Source of the DNA: Glandiceps talaboti
Lineage: Eukaryota; Hemichordata; Enteropneusta; Spengelidae
Direction: 5' to 3'
NCBI RefSeq assembly: GCF_964340395.1
Contig: NC_135550.1
Coordinates: 24,854,176 to 24,918,175 of the forward strand
DNA length: 64,000 nt
Positions 44,996 through 58,266 of the stretch are shown piece by piece (position 1 is the stretch's first letter; each line of letters starts with the position of its first letter). The notes below the pieces were generated by a model. It did no database searches and was not told where the DNA came from. It was given only the letters and a program-made list of their open reading frames with translations. Position numbers and translations under genes: made by a program.

Positions 44996-45579
44996 TGAAA
45001 TAATTGGTGTAACCTTCCAATTAATGGCAATCATTTCACTGAACGACACACGTAGGGTATAATAAGTGGTCAGAAACATCTATTCATTGCTACTGAATTC
45101 AAAGACCAGTAAATACACGACTACTTACATGTGACGTTTTTAATACCATTTCATCTGTTTTAATTAGTTAAAAATTGATTTACTGGTTAAGTTTATCAGT
45201 CGCAATAGACACCGTTTTAGTCATTAAACATATTTCTTAATCAGCACTTTTATTTAATTAATTTGTATTGAGAATTAAAGGGCTTGTAACCCACATGAAA
45301 TCAATGCAGATTCACTGATGTACTGGTGATAGTTGTGGTAGCAAGTTGATTGGTTAAGGTCAGGATAAAAGATTTCGGCAACCACGTGACTTCGATATTG
45401 TTTGTCCGGTTGAATCAAAACTAAAATTTAGAAACTGTATAAAACGTCACGCAATATGTAAGTCATTCGTCACCTTTATGGTTTCTCAATTTTGATGACG
45501 TCATCCACAAGGTCAACCTATCTTTTAAGTCTATAGCGGGGACCAGCAATAGCACTTCTTCCGTTCCCAGAGTATGTTC

Positions 45580-46020
45580 TTAGCTTAAAGGTTCGCTCTT
45601 TTTAATTGTCCAAATAAGGAAGACGTGTTGTAGAACAGCCGAGTGGATCTGAATTCCAACTTTACACGCGTAATTACCCAATAAAAATCCATTTAGTTTT
45701 GCGGCTTCCTTAAACGAAGCGACGTATCCATGCTGCTATAGAAGGGTACAGACACTGTAGGAGACGCATGTATAATTTTCTGTGCACACAATGCGATTTA
45801 CTTTGGAAATTACCATAAGTGGCTAATTGGATAAGTAGCGGACAAAAGTGTATTTGTATACGTAGTAATGGCATTAGCTCAGTGGTAGCTAATTCCAGAA
45901 CGGTGTCGCCATTTAAACGGTACAGCGTCTGTGAGCAGATTTCGGGTAGCGTCTGAGAGGAGATTTGTGAATCCGGTAATTTGCCACCGAAGGCGTCCCA
46001 AGTAACGTGAGAATATGCAC
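45580..46020. promoter_or_regulatory. candidate regulatory element with NK2- and TAAT-type sites
   Basis: A repeat-free, compositionally balanced stretch containing TAATTA (45671), TAAGTGG (45816-45822, NK2-like) directly abutting CTAATTG, and cattagct and ctaattcc. It lies in the Msxlx-CNG intergenic region. Assignment is inference from motif clustering. Confidence 0.3.
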
Positions 46021-47159
46021 ACTGTTTAACGTTTCTGTTTATTTCTCATTTGCCGATCTAGTGAAGGTGTGAAGGATGGTTTCGAACTGCTTGAAGTTTT
46101 CAAAAAAAAGTGTACCGGTCGGGTTGGCGTCCCAGGCAAGACACAGTAAGTCGTCGAGCAAAAAAAAAAACCCTCCTCAAACAGCAACAGATTTCCATCG
46201 GACGGGAGATCGTTATAACTGATAGGACGATGGCGACTGTTCGTCTTGACCTGCATTGTTGATAATGCACTGTGGCTGCTGGCACCGTAAACTTTTCTTA
46301 CCTATACTTCCTAATTGCTCTAAATTGATGGCCGAGGTGCAACGTCTAGGTGTGTGGGCATACGTACTATTGTTTGTCCGTGACTCTACCACTTAGTTTT
46401 CCAAAGATGTGAGGTCGCGAACTGGCGCAGACCGCGAGGAAATAATTGGGCCACTGGATATAAATCAATGGGGAGTCAGATAGAAAGAAATAAGTTAATG
46501 TTTTAATTATATTCAGGATGGCGGTAAGGCATGTCCATTTCATAACAGACAGGTAAATCTGATTTCCACGTGCCTACGCGTTGAAATATGCGTATTAATT
46601 AATTCGACGCCAGGTATACTGACTGAAATATTTTGGTGATGCGTCTGTGAATGCATTAAATTACCAAAGCATCCCTTCATCTTATAACCCAAGTCTATCC
46701 TTGGCCAAGAAGTCGTTAAAAGAACTGCCACACTCCAGGCGATGGGCTAAAAATGACAAATGACTAAGAAAAGAGTAACTGTAAGGCATGATTTGGGGAT
46801 CTAGATGGCGGCAACCCAAGGTATGACCTTTCAATCTAAACCTTGTATGTTAGCCTCAGGGGAGGAACAAGGTAAACACAAACTGAGGTAACATTTTGCG
46901 AAAAATAAAACGGTCAAAACAGTTGTAATTCTGTAATCTCTGGGGTATTTTTAAATCAACAACTAGCTAAAAATGTGGAATAAAGAAAACTCCGATCTAC
47001 TAAATTAATGAAGATTGTAAGGCGTCTGACTTCTAGTATTGATCGGGTTTGAATGATTTGTACAAATAAAATAAAATAGGTGCCATTGAAACAGCCATTT
47101 ATGCCAAGTTCTAATACTAATTTAACGTCCAATAGAGGCAAGGAATAAGTAGCTCGTTA

Positions 47160-47340
47160 AAGGGTTTTGTTATCTTATTTGCCATGTCTCCACTGCAATT
47201 ATAGTATTTATCACAAATAAACCATTCAAGGAGTTAATTACATTTAATTACTGGGAACTTTGTAAACCAGGCTTTGTCATATTGATGTAAATAAACATTA
47301 GGCAAAGGGGCGGGTGCCATTGTAAAACGATTCAGAACAA
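47160..47340. promoter_or_regulatory. candidate enhancer with clustered forkhead and TAATTA sites
   Basis: Forkhead-type motifs ACAAATAAACC (47213-47223), TGTAAACC (47261) and GTAAATAAACA (47287-47297) and two TTAATTA sites (47234-47250) fall within 90 bp, followed by ccattgt (Sox-like). It is about 9 kb upstream of Msxlx and 2.5 kb downstream of the CNG stop. Function is inferred. Confidence 0.35.
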
Positions 47341-48499
47341 TCCTATCATTTTTGAAATTCATCGTGTCGGAACTTTGTGCAGAGGAAGAAGACATCTGTT
47401 GATACATTATTTATTTTTGAGATTATTGAATTATATTTCCTAAAGGACCATATTTTTCAGCTTAATGGAGCGAATATAATTGACAGATGTACATACGTGT
47501 AGTCAGACTTTTAATCTAAATAACAATAGCAAACTATTGAGGAAATTTGAAAAGTATAAACTTTCTATGACGAGACATTATGACGGTATAGGAAAAAAAA
47601 CAGGATCTACTCCGTCTGTCTTTTGTCATTTATCAGTAAACAAAGTATTAAAATAATTAACTAACCATACGTTGTATACAGATGTCGGTCAAAATTCCGA
47701 CTTCTGTTTTCAAACTTGTAATTGATAAAGGCTCACGCTGGGTTTTCTCCTTTTATAAAGTTACTGTCTAAACTGTATCTTACTTTAAAAACTTACAGTT
47801 TCCAGTTACTGGATCCCGGCGCAACATTTAATTTGTAGAATATATATATACCATTCGTACACATCTAACTGTATTCCAAAGCTACATGGCACACATGTTA
47901 TCAGGTTGTGCACACGGAGTATTTGAACATCTATTTCCAAACATATTGAACTGTAGATATTTTTGCCACTTGCAATGTGCAATTAATTATACAGTCTTCA
48001 GCTAGTTATCAAAGACTATTTTTTACTAATGACCGGATTGGTACATTGTGTTATTCATGTACAAGAAGTCACTATTGTTTTTGCGTCATTGCTTTCCAAC
48101 AAAATAAGCGAAAACAAGTCTTCAGCAAAAGTGTCCAGGTTTAGAGTATATTGAAATGTGAGTCGGACGGTTCTGTCAATTTGAAACAGTGTTTCGTTTT
48201 TATGAATTTCAATATTATATTAATATGTACACATTCATTTCTCATCGAATTTTAACTTTGTCAACTGTAACGTCACTGATTATCGACATGGTAAAATTAC
48301 CAACGGTTAGGGGATCTTTCTTTTCAAATAATTTATCCTCTCTACATGAAGTGAGTAACTTCTCTAACTTGTATCATACGTAGATTTCAAACTTTAAACA
48401 GTCTCTTAAACACGTTTTCTTTACTTTTTGCATTTCTTTCAATCAATTCGCACGTATTTTCCGCTTTTTAAACACTAGCCACCACTCCCGACGATTACC

Positions 48500-48800
48500 A
48501 GAGGACCAAAAGACAAGTTGTCTTATCCAGCTTGTGGTGAATAAACGCAAACAATACACAGGTTTACTTTATTTGGGTATCCACCGATTGAATTAGCATA
48601 TCGTGATTGTTTCTAAAAGAAAGAATTGTCTAATCCCAATATCCCCATTTATTTGTGATTAGTTGTAAGCGACGGGAATGGAAGTAAACAGTCTATATTG
48701 AGTTATGGTGTAGTGGCCTTTGACTTTCGTTGTCCATCGTACTAGTAACTGTTCATGATAGCTTGCCATTTGCTACAATTAAAGGCTTAAACCTCTTGGC
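48500..48800. promoter_or_regulatory. candidate regulatory element with forkhead and TAATCC sites
   Basis: It has the perfect palindrome AGACAA-g-TTGTCT (48511-48523), then AATAAACGCAAACAAT and GTTTAC within 60 bp, two TAATCC/ATTAG-type sites and GTAAACA about 140 bp on. Repeat-free. Function is inferred from motif density only. Confidence 0.3.
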
Positions 48801-49585
48801 GGCATTTAAACGAAGTTATGCCATTTTCTCTTTTCATAATGACTGACAGCGAATTGGCTTTATTTTGTAAATAAACCAAGAAGTTAAAAAGACAATAGAT
48901 ATTGCAGTTCTGTCTAAAATAATTACAAATTGCATTTATTACATCGAAATGATATAATGAAGTACTTTTGTTACATATCATACATAATACCAAGCCAACG
49001 CATTGTTGGATTACCATCCCATAGGAGGCTCAGAGTGAATTCTTAGTCTAACAGCCATTGGACAAGTTGAATCTACATTGCAACAGTCGAGTATAATTAT
49101 GGACGGACAGTTTGTATGGACACTTTGTAAGCATTTTCAAACAAAGATAAATCGAAATGACAGACAAGCAACCAAAACAGTACGATACAAGAAACAAAAA
49201 AACAAAACCGTCAAACGGAATCGTACAAAGCAAATTGAAAGGCACTGTCCAAGACAATGCGTAAATAAAAAACGACTTATTAAAGCAGATTGATGAATGA
49301 ATTATTGTTTTTGTACAGCCTTTCCAGTAAACTCGGATGAATGTAAACTTCTCTATAGATGTGCTTAGTTCAGGTACACGTTTTCGATGTCTTTGGCAAC
49401 TTATCATTAATATGTGCTTGCTTGGAACTAAATCATCAATCTTACAAATAAGATCGTCAGCAAATAATAAATAGAAAATAGAAATAAATACTAGCGCCTA
49501 GTAACATTAGTAGTTTGAAGTGTATGTTTTGTCGACTGATAGGTAATGCACTGTAGTAACATTTTTAATTTGCCTGTCGTGTTTT

Positions 49586-49601
49586 TTTATTGTCCTTTAT
49601 T
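49586..49601 (-). terminator. probable CNG gene polyadenylation signals (two AATAAA)
   Basis: On the minus strand, caataaaggacaataaaa lies about 200 nt after the CNG stop codon and supplies two AATAAA hexamers ten bases apart. The spacing after the stop is typical of a 3' UTR end. No transcript evidence is available here. Confidence 0.5.
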
Positions 49602-49801
49602 GTGATTCTCCTATGACCTAAATTAACAAAACCAGACTCGTTGTGCATTAATAATACTCGGACCACAAATCAATTGTTTTGTAGTGTGAGATTAATAGAG
49701 AGTTCCAGTAGTTGGCTTCAAAACAATGGTAATGCTTCTTGCTGTAATATCATATTTTGGACGGTTTAAATTGGTAAGTTTACTAAATAACATCATAGTC
49801 A

Positions 49802-50437
49802 TCAGAAGTCACTCTCATAGCTAGCATCACTTAAATATGACCCTATGTCACTGATGTCCCCCGTTCGGTCTGATTCTTGGTCCACAGACAGCAGGGCACT
49901 TGTGATAGGTTGAGTACTGACTGATTCTGTGGCTTCAGAGAATTCATCTGTTTCGGTATCCGTTAATTCAAACTTAAAGGGTGTTGGTTCTTGCTGTATT
50001 ACCCCGTTTATGCTGATTCCTGGCACCACAGTTTCTCTCATTTTCACCGCGGAGCAAGGGCCACGATCGAGCGGTGCTTTCTCTATCGTAAGTTTTGGAA
50101 TCTCACGTATTTGTCTTTGGCAATGATTATTTCCGTTCGATGTGCAGTCTTGCAGAAAAGTCCCATTCAAATTTTCAGTTCGTTTTTGGCGGTCTAACTT
50201 GCGATTTGAACGTCGTAATCCACGAATGCAACGCAGTGATGACTCATCGCTGCTACAGTCGACTTTCCGATGATGTGTTCTATGTTTGTTGAGTGTATCC
50301 AGATTGAAATCAAAGCGAGATCGTACTTTCCCATTTTTCAATTTTCCATCAACCCTTTGCTCAAGTTCGGAGACTCTCAGGAGTGCACGACGGAGTTCCA
50401 AATCTCGTTGTTGTAGAAGCGATGTTAATTTGTCACA
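49802..50437 (-). CDS. cnga: CNG channel last exon: leucine zipper and C-terminal tail
   Basis: The acceptor is tatatgtttacag|TGTGAC and the stop is TGA at 49804-49802. The 636-nt exon (211 residues plus stop) begins [20 protein letters not shown] then RVSELEQRV, a leucine-rich heptad helix like the CLZ that trimerises A-type CNG subunits. A basic stretch and a Ser/Thr/Asp-rich tail ending [11 protein letters not shown] follow. The tail has no recognised domain. Confidence 0.88.
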   Translation of the reverse strand, partial: CDKLTSLLQQRDLELRRALLRVSELEQRVDGKLKNGKVRSRFDFNLDTLNKHRTHHRKVDCSSDESSLRCIRGLRRSNRKLDRQKRTENLNGTFLQDCTSNGNNHCQRQIREIPKLTIEKAPLDRGPCSAVKMRETVVPGISINGVIQQEPTPFKFELTDTETDEFSEATESVSTQPITSALLSVDQESDRTGDISDIGSYLSDASYESDF

Positions 50438-51452
50438 CTGTAAACATATACGACAAGTCTGTCAGATTAGTATGATCATGATCTATCAGATATCAACCAA
50501 GAGTTTAATAACAGTTACAAAAATACAATTTCTTAAGTTTCCAAAATCATAATTACAGACAAAATGGATGAAATATTCGAAACACTTCTGGCTCTATAGT
50601 GGCTTGTATCCACACTACTAGTCGCAAAACTGGAAACAAACACATCACTTTGGTGGCATTCCTGACTGTATGGTCATGACGAAGTTATAAATCCCACTTT
50701 GGTGGCATTCCTGACTGTATGGTCATAACGAAGTTATAAATCTCAAAATTGTTATTTACGACGTTTGTGCTTGAATGTTTGTTTTGTTTTGTTTTGCAAA
50801 CCAGGTGAAAACTTGAAAACATGTATAAACATGTAGGCAGCGCGGATACTATGTAGCACTCAATTAAATAACAACATCGTGCAATTGGATGTTTTAAAGA
50901 GCAAGATATAAAAAAAATCAAAGTAACACAATATGTAGTCTATCAGCTAGCCCTCGGATGTTCTTCCGATAAAATACGACACACAGCCGAACAACGCTAT
51001 CGAGGATGGAACATCGGGCAGGCCCTCACATGCGAACTTCGTTCGCTTATAGTTATAGCATCGAAAGAAAGCCCGAACGTCTAGCAGCAAGACTACACAA
51101 TATGTTGACAAATAAAACCAACAGAAAGATTATGTGAATTTCGTCTCGAAGCATACAGACTTACAGTGATTTTACACTATAACCAACACAACTTATCACG
51201 TGATGCGTCAGACGACATGTCTGTGCGTTGATGTCACCGATTGACATATCGCTAAATATCGGTTACATCTCAGCCCACTATGATTCTTAGTGGTCTGAGG
51301 TTACACATATCTGCATAATTTGTCTTCTCGCTCTCTTAGCCTGTTTGCTTCGAACACTGCAACTCCAATGCGATGATGTTCAGACATTTATCACGGTCTA
51401 TGCATGTGACAACAACGTTAACAACAACGTTAACAACAACAACGTTAACAGC

Positions 51453-51502
<50 letters not shown>

Positions 51503-54500
51503 AAACGCCATACAGACATGTTGTATACCTAGCCTCCTCAGTAGTATGGGCGTGGCCTATACTAATCAGTATCTGTTCTGACTTACTCACCTTTTCCGCT
51601 AGATCTTGCACCCTATACTTTGTAGCCTGTAAGATAATTTAGAAATAACGTTAACTTGTTACCTTCAATTTTGACACAGTACTTCCTTGGCTAGATCCGG
51701 TTTCCGCTGGACTATCCTGGTGATATTATCGAAACTTCCGAGCCAGCTTTTACCTTCAGGCTAGGAATAACACACCCTAAATTCTGTCAGACGGATGTCT
51801 CGTATGTAGCTATAGTATGTATTCAATACAATGATATTAAATACTATGGCAGAGTTCTATGACTTGGGAAATCTTTTGAGGTGTGTAATCTCCAAACCAT
51901 TATCAAGGTTGTTGATTATTTTTATAGCAATTGTTCATGTTTTTGACCCGCACCTTCAAAGTTTGACGTCGTAACAAACTTAATTAGGTTGAGGTGTCAT
52001 CGATGTCAATGCCTCATTTCCACAAACTATTCTAAAACTACTAGAAGCGTGTGATCTAAGGAATAAAACAGAACGGAAGTAAATATCTGTATCTGATTTC
52101 GATTTGTTGACAGACCTAACACTGTCTTCAAGACGATGTGATTAGAACAGTTGATACAGACAATTCATGACGATTAACATCGTCACTCTCATGACAAAAA
52201 TACGTGAAAAACTCAAAAGAGAAAACGATTTGATTTTCACTAGATTTGTTAAATTTTCTGTAATGACAAATGTATGCTTGGTTTGGTAGTGGTGGTGGTG
52301 TTGTGTATGTGTGTTTTATCTTTAAAAAAATAACGACTGTTACGCTCCACTTAGGGTTCAAGTCTCACCATCAGGTTTATGCAAGGCTATATTGCTTTGT
52401 AATCCCATGACGTCAGTCTATTCTCAAACCCACGTGAATCTGATATCATAGCTTCATCGCCACCACTTATTTCAACAACAACAAAAATACCAAATTATAT
52501 CTAGGCCTCTATGAACGGTTACATTACAAGTATAGATCGTATGGGTTATTACTATACCGTATATTTCCTGGTAAATGTATGAGGGAAGAAATAATATATG
52601 TTTGTATTTGCATATACATGATGATTCATAACTCATACATCGAAGGCAGGAGTAACGTCAATTGATGACAAAGAATGAATTTAAAGAAGTGTCGTGACGT
52701 CATTCAATTCAACCTCAGATAACCAACATAATGCAATCAATACAATGGTAGTCTGAGATTCAACGCAATCATAAAATAAACACTATTCATGTCTGTGTTG
52801 GTTGTCTCAGATTGAAAGTATGGAATAATAAATAACACTACGCAAGGCATATTTTCTACTTTAAATTACCATAATGTGAATTTCTTCTTGAATGGAATAA
52901 CTATGATCCACTGAACATAAATATCTTAGATTTATACATTTAAGGTTTAGTTCATAGATCAGTAATTGGTTGAATGTTAAGGGATCTCCTACTGCGATGT
53001 GGTTGATGCGTAGACTGTACGTATGACGTTACTCAGACACCAAACTTGTATTCTATAATGGTCTGCGATGTAGCATGACTAAAGTGACATACACCAACTA
53101 ACTTATACAGAGGCAATTGACAGTTTTGACAGTTATAGAGGTAAAACTCATATTTCAACCATTCACTTTTTAAAATGAAATGAAAGTATGAACGTTGTTG
53201 TAATAAACACATTTTGAGGTAGTCAAAGATGGTGTGAATTTAATAACACAGGAAAGAACATATGTTGAAAAGATTATAATAGAACAGAGCGAGAAGAGCT
53301 AACAAAAATAGTCAAAAATTCGTATTTAAAGCAGTTAATCTCATGTAATGTGTTTTAGATGTAGGTTTTTGCAAATGCAAAAGCGAGAGAATATTTACAT
53401 TGTCTGGTTGCTATGGTAATATATTTACATCTGATTCTGATTTGCCCATCTGTCTCAGTCAGAGTCTATAAATTTGTATTCAAAGCAATGGAGTCGGAGG
53501 ATTCCATTTTTATCAGATCTGTATAAACCACCTTTAACATAATTATTTCTATTATTGTAGATCTATGCGGTCGACAAATAGTCTTTTTTCAGTGACATGC
53601 ACTGTTCTTGCATCGGCCAGTGGCATAGTAACTCAATAGGAATTATTTATTGGTATGTTAATTGGACCTTGAATACATTAAATAATTACCTGGCTATCGA
53701 ATGTCCGTAGTTCATGAATTATGTGTCTCAACTCGCTCATTTCCTTTCCTATTTCTTTGCCTGCAACAAACAGAATATCGACACCAGTCGTTATTACAAT
53801 GTAAAGATAATGGCTTCCATGTGATCCGACAAATATGTTCATTTTGAAACGGTTATGTTAGCATGTTTGCTGTTTGAGGACATGGAAGCGAGTTGTGATT
53901 TCAGATAATAATGAACCAAGTTTTGTATGTGTAAGTACAGGGCCAGGGGCAAAGATATCAACACAGTGATTGTGCAAACTCAAAATGCATACATTGGGTA
54001 GAAAATAAGTTGGTAGGTTAAAATAAAAACGATGGCATATACATCTACCTTTCTCTTGTATCCTACTTGGATGCGCCGACACAACTGAATCATTTTTATT
54101 TTGAGAAGTTTCTTGTTGACCGTCTTTAGTAGGATCGTCAAAGGATTTTTCTTGACCAGGTATTTGTAAAAGGGCTTCTGATTTCCTCCGCTGGAGTCTA
54201 GATATTTCAATCACAGACAAGCATTAAAGAAATAATCGTGAAATTGTAATCACGTGTGTCATATCTGTTAATGGTAAATATCAAAATTGAATATTTACAA
54301 CGATGGTTAAAAGAGTGTTTTACTACAAATTGAATTTTCCACATGTCACGGTCAATAGTAGAACTTTCAAAATAAGTTGGCCTATTTTTTTTTTCATCGG
54401 CGATTCATTCATCGGAAATCTGTAATGAGAACTGTTGTAATATTGAATAGTAAATTACAAGCGATATAACCAGAGTAAACGATAATGAAAAGGAGATGAT

Positions 54501-56499
54501 ACTTGTTAGATAGCAGCTTGTTGATTAATTGCAACCATTTACTAAATGCCACTGCCGGCAGGCAAGGCGTGTTATATGCACGACCCCATCTGTCATAACA
54601 ATTTCTGATCATTTTCATTATACGATCGCGAGTATGCACACTAATCAGAATCCATGGCAACCATTTGCGTGTAGACTCAGGAATCAAGTTTGTTTTCCAG
54701 TTCATGATGATATACTTAAAATGAGATAAAATCCTAAAGCAATATTAATGAACCGATTCGACTGAGGAATATTAAGTTAGCAACCCTGTTTATTGATGCC
54801 ATAATGGTACAATACAAGTAAAACTCTCGATAGTAGATATCCTAGAGAAATGCCACTATCATGTTTCACTTCCAGATAATCTTACCTCGCAGCTTCTTTA
54901 TTCTTCTCCATTCTATCGCGACCATATTTTTCCAATACTTTCTTTGCATCTGGGTATTCTACGAGCGCCTAGGTGTCACATAGAATATCGGCAAAACAAA
55001 GAGTAAAAAAAGAAAGAAAATCAAATCTGATGTCTTGCTCGAGGAGCCTTTGGAATGATTGGTTTGTTCTCACGATACGGCAAGAATATGATAAAAAAGT
55101 GAATCAAGATTAACCTCTGACCCCCCTCCTTTTTTGGATTATTATTATTTTTCTTTTAGCAGAAACTGATTTTCCCACTAAATACATTAATAACGACTAC
55201 ATCAGAATTGTCGTGTTTTTGCATGACAAACTGAGTCTGTGGAGAGGACGCTTCTCAAACATGCAATGATTAAAGAAGTGATTTATTCACAGACTTATGC
55301 ATTTTAAGCGCTGTCGGCAATTTTCTGCATAATTGATAGTAGCAATTGCTGAGCATAGGTTTATTAAATAATTTAACGAAGTGTGTTTTATTAGCACAAA
55401 ACCAACGGCATTTCACACAAAAAATTCCAATGATACTTTGTAAAGTAATTATAAATTAAGGATGGAAAATGTTCAGCGTGTGCGTATTTTTCATCCAAAA
55501 TATGGAACAGGTGGTTCTAACATGGTGAGATGGGCGGAGGCAGTTTGGAATTAGGACAGACATAAAATGCAGTGGTCGTTTATAAAAGCATGGGCTTAGG
55601 GTTAAATGCATTACAAGGACCTAAAGGCAGAATGTATGTTAGAGACTCAAACTAGAACAGATCGTTGGACGCGTGTATGATACCTGCATTAAATCCTTTT
55701 TTGAGAGGCACAAAAGTTCAGAATAGCCAAGCGACACCACATCAGCCGTCCTTCTGTTTTGTCCTTCGTCTAGCTTTAGTAAGCTGATCTCACCAAAATA
55801 ATTTCCACCTGATAGAGTCGCCACTACCATTTTCTGAAACGTCGCGGGGTCCTGGACGACGACCTGGAAGGAAATGTGTGATCATAATTTCATATTTAAT
55901 ATTAAGATGAAACCCAAATCACATATATATAAGTTAATAAGGATGAAAGCATCTATTTGCTTTGCAGAATGATCAAAAATTGTAATCATATCGGAAGCAA
56001 CCATCAAAACATCACAGGCAAAGAGTCCGATGTCGGAAACTTGATACCATTCCTTCCAAACATATGTGAACGATTTAAACTAAAATTCTTACATAAATTG
56101 ATAAATATTGCCGCTTTGACTCATCTGAAAATTGAGTTACAAGAAAATGGCATACAAAAGAAGATTTTTTGAAACGTGTCATGGTAAAGTTGTTAAAACA
56201 TTTGATAATGAAGGGGAGAGAAGGGGATAAACGTCTTCATTTTTAAAAGAACAACAAAATCAAACAATGTAAACAACAACAACAACATAATCAAAGTAAA
56301 CAACAATAGAAACAATTATGAAGACTTCGTTTTGATCAATGAAAACATTTATTTAATTTCATTAGAATCAGTTGTATAGCGCCATCGGCGATTGCATCGA
56401 TCGGAACTACTTCCATGATGCTATCTACAATCATACAGATAAACACCAAAAACAAAACTAAAAAAGAAAAAAGAACATCAAAATCAACAACAACAATAA

Positions 56500-56531
<32 letters not shown>

Positions 56532-58052
56532 ACAACAACAAAACAGGGGAAGATACTGCCGAGATTCTCTTATAAAGGCACTAAAAAGCCGGGTCAACGA
56601 ACAAGGGCAGACCAGTCAATCTAAATATTCTCTTATGTTGTGCAAGAATACACAAATGTAAATACATCAACGTGTAAGTTTCATAAATTCCATGTTTGGT
56701 ACGCCTGAAAACCGCACGTGGCGGCAATGAACATATCTCTCCTCAAATGAGATTTTTAGCATGGATCATGAAATGGTCGCAATTCACCGCCAGATGTTGG
56801 AAACAGCAGATCGCGTGTATCGGCAGTTGTCTAAATGGTAATTGTCCAGTTTGCGACGGAAATGTGAAACTTCGGAATACCAAACAAGCACTCAGTTAAA
56901 GATGTTTTCCAGTGTGATTAATTTTCAACCAGCGACCATAGTGTAACTCAGCCTTTATTTCTTATTCATTGAATACATCGAGACGGTGTCTATCCAGATC
57001 ATGACGTCATCGTTGTTAACTAGGTTTTGATGTGACTACACAAAACGTGCTGGGAAGGGATCCGGGGGATGGGAAGTGTTGCTTGTTGATCACTTTGTTT
57101 GTTATAAAGTCACAATCGTCCAATCGAGAAAACTAACCTGTACTTTGCCATGATTGATAATATACATTTCGCGACCTATTTCACCAGTCCGACAGATGTA
57201 GTCCCCCGGGGAGTAGATTTGAGATCTCAGCTTCAAAACAAGTTCACACAACAATCCTTCATCGCAATCTTCAAATATTTTCACCTCATAAATTTTAAAA
57301 CATAAAAAATATCACAAACATTAATATACATATTTCAATAAATTTTCAAAACTTGAATAAGAACCTTGCCAAACCCCAAGGGAGTCTGAAATCACATCAT
57401 ACATTTTATTTGGATTATAATCTCGATATACGAACGTGACGCAGCCGATAAAGTTTAAAGGGTCAGCTACGTATATTGAAATTGTTATTCTGTATTAGAA
57501 AGAACGACAAAATTTGTCGTTAAATTAACGAAAACACAAATGTATACATATTAAATAGAATAGAAATGGTTCTTTTTTAATCTCAAGTATCAGTTCGTAA
57601 AGTTATAAGCTAATAAGGGCAATAAAGCGACTTTAATTGGCTAAAGGAATTTCATTCTCTACAAAAAACAGTGTTTGTCAGGTGAACTTTTCTGGTCTTC
57701 CGACAGGTGTCCCCTGGTAAACACTGTTACATGGTAATGTGATCAGGAAATACGTTTACCTTTCGAAGAGTTTCTAAGTGTACATGGATTGCTATTTCTG
57801 CCCGTAATCGCTGAGGGAGCATTTCAAGAAAATGTTGATCATCTAAGGCTTGAGTTCTAAGCAAAGATTTTTTGTACATGGAAAAACAAGACAATTCAGT
57901 ATATTGATAAATTAGTCAGAACGTATCCGTACTTGACACAACTTTCACTATAAGTTCGTCGTCAGTATTTCTTCACAACGTTACAAAGAGTTTAAAAAAC
58001 ACTGTTTCGATTAATGAAATTCTGTCAAGTTGTAGATTGTTTGAATGGAATG

Positions 58053-58090
<38 letters not shown>

Positions 58091-58168
58091 GTTTACCTTT
58101 CGTGTCTGATGATCGCAATATGCGTGAAACTCCGAGTTACACCCAAGAAAGAGTTCCAGTACTACCAA

Positions 58169-58266
<98 letters not shown>

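Larger units (their letters stand above)
50438..51590 (-). other. CNG intron before the last exon
   Basis: The intron contains a 48-bp two-copy tandem duplication (50647-50742), the second MITE (50936-51095) and the AAC array (51408-51505), which reads as GTT on the transcribed strand close to the microexon. Confidence 0.75.
53761..55683 (-). other. CNG introns around exons 54049-54197 and 54886-54968
   Basis: Three introns of 288, 688 and 715 nt. A minus-strand open stretch at about 54,409-54,705 lies in the middle one and is not part of the channel reading frame. I recognise nothing in it. Confidence 0.75.

Noticed and set aside
45870-45945. tRNA-like box A (ttagctcagtggtag at 45874-45888)
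   Set aside because: The following bases do not close a D stem, there is no anticodon stem at the right distance and no GGTTCGANNCC box B. Probably chance, or at most an old tRNA-derived fragment.
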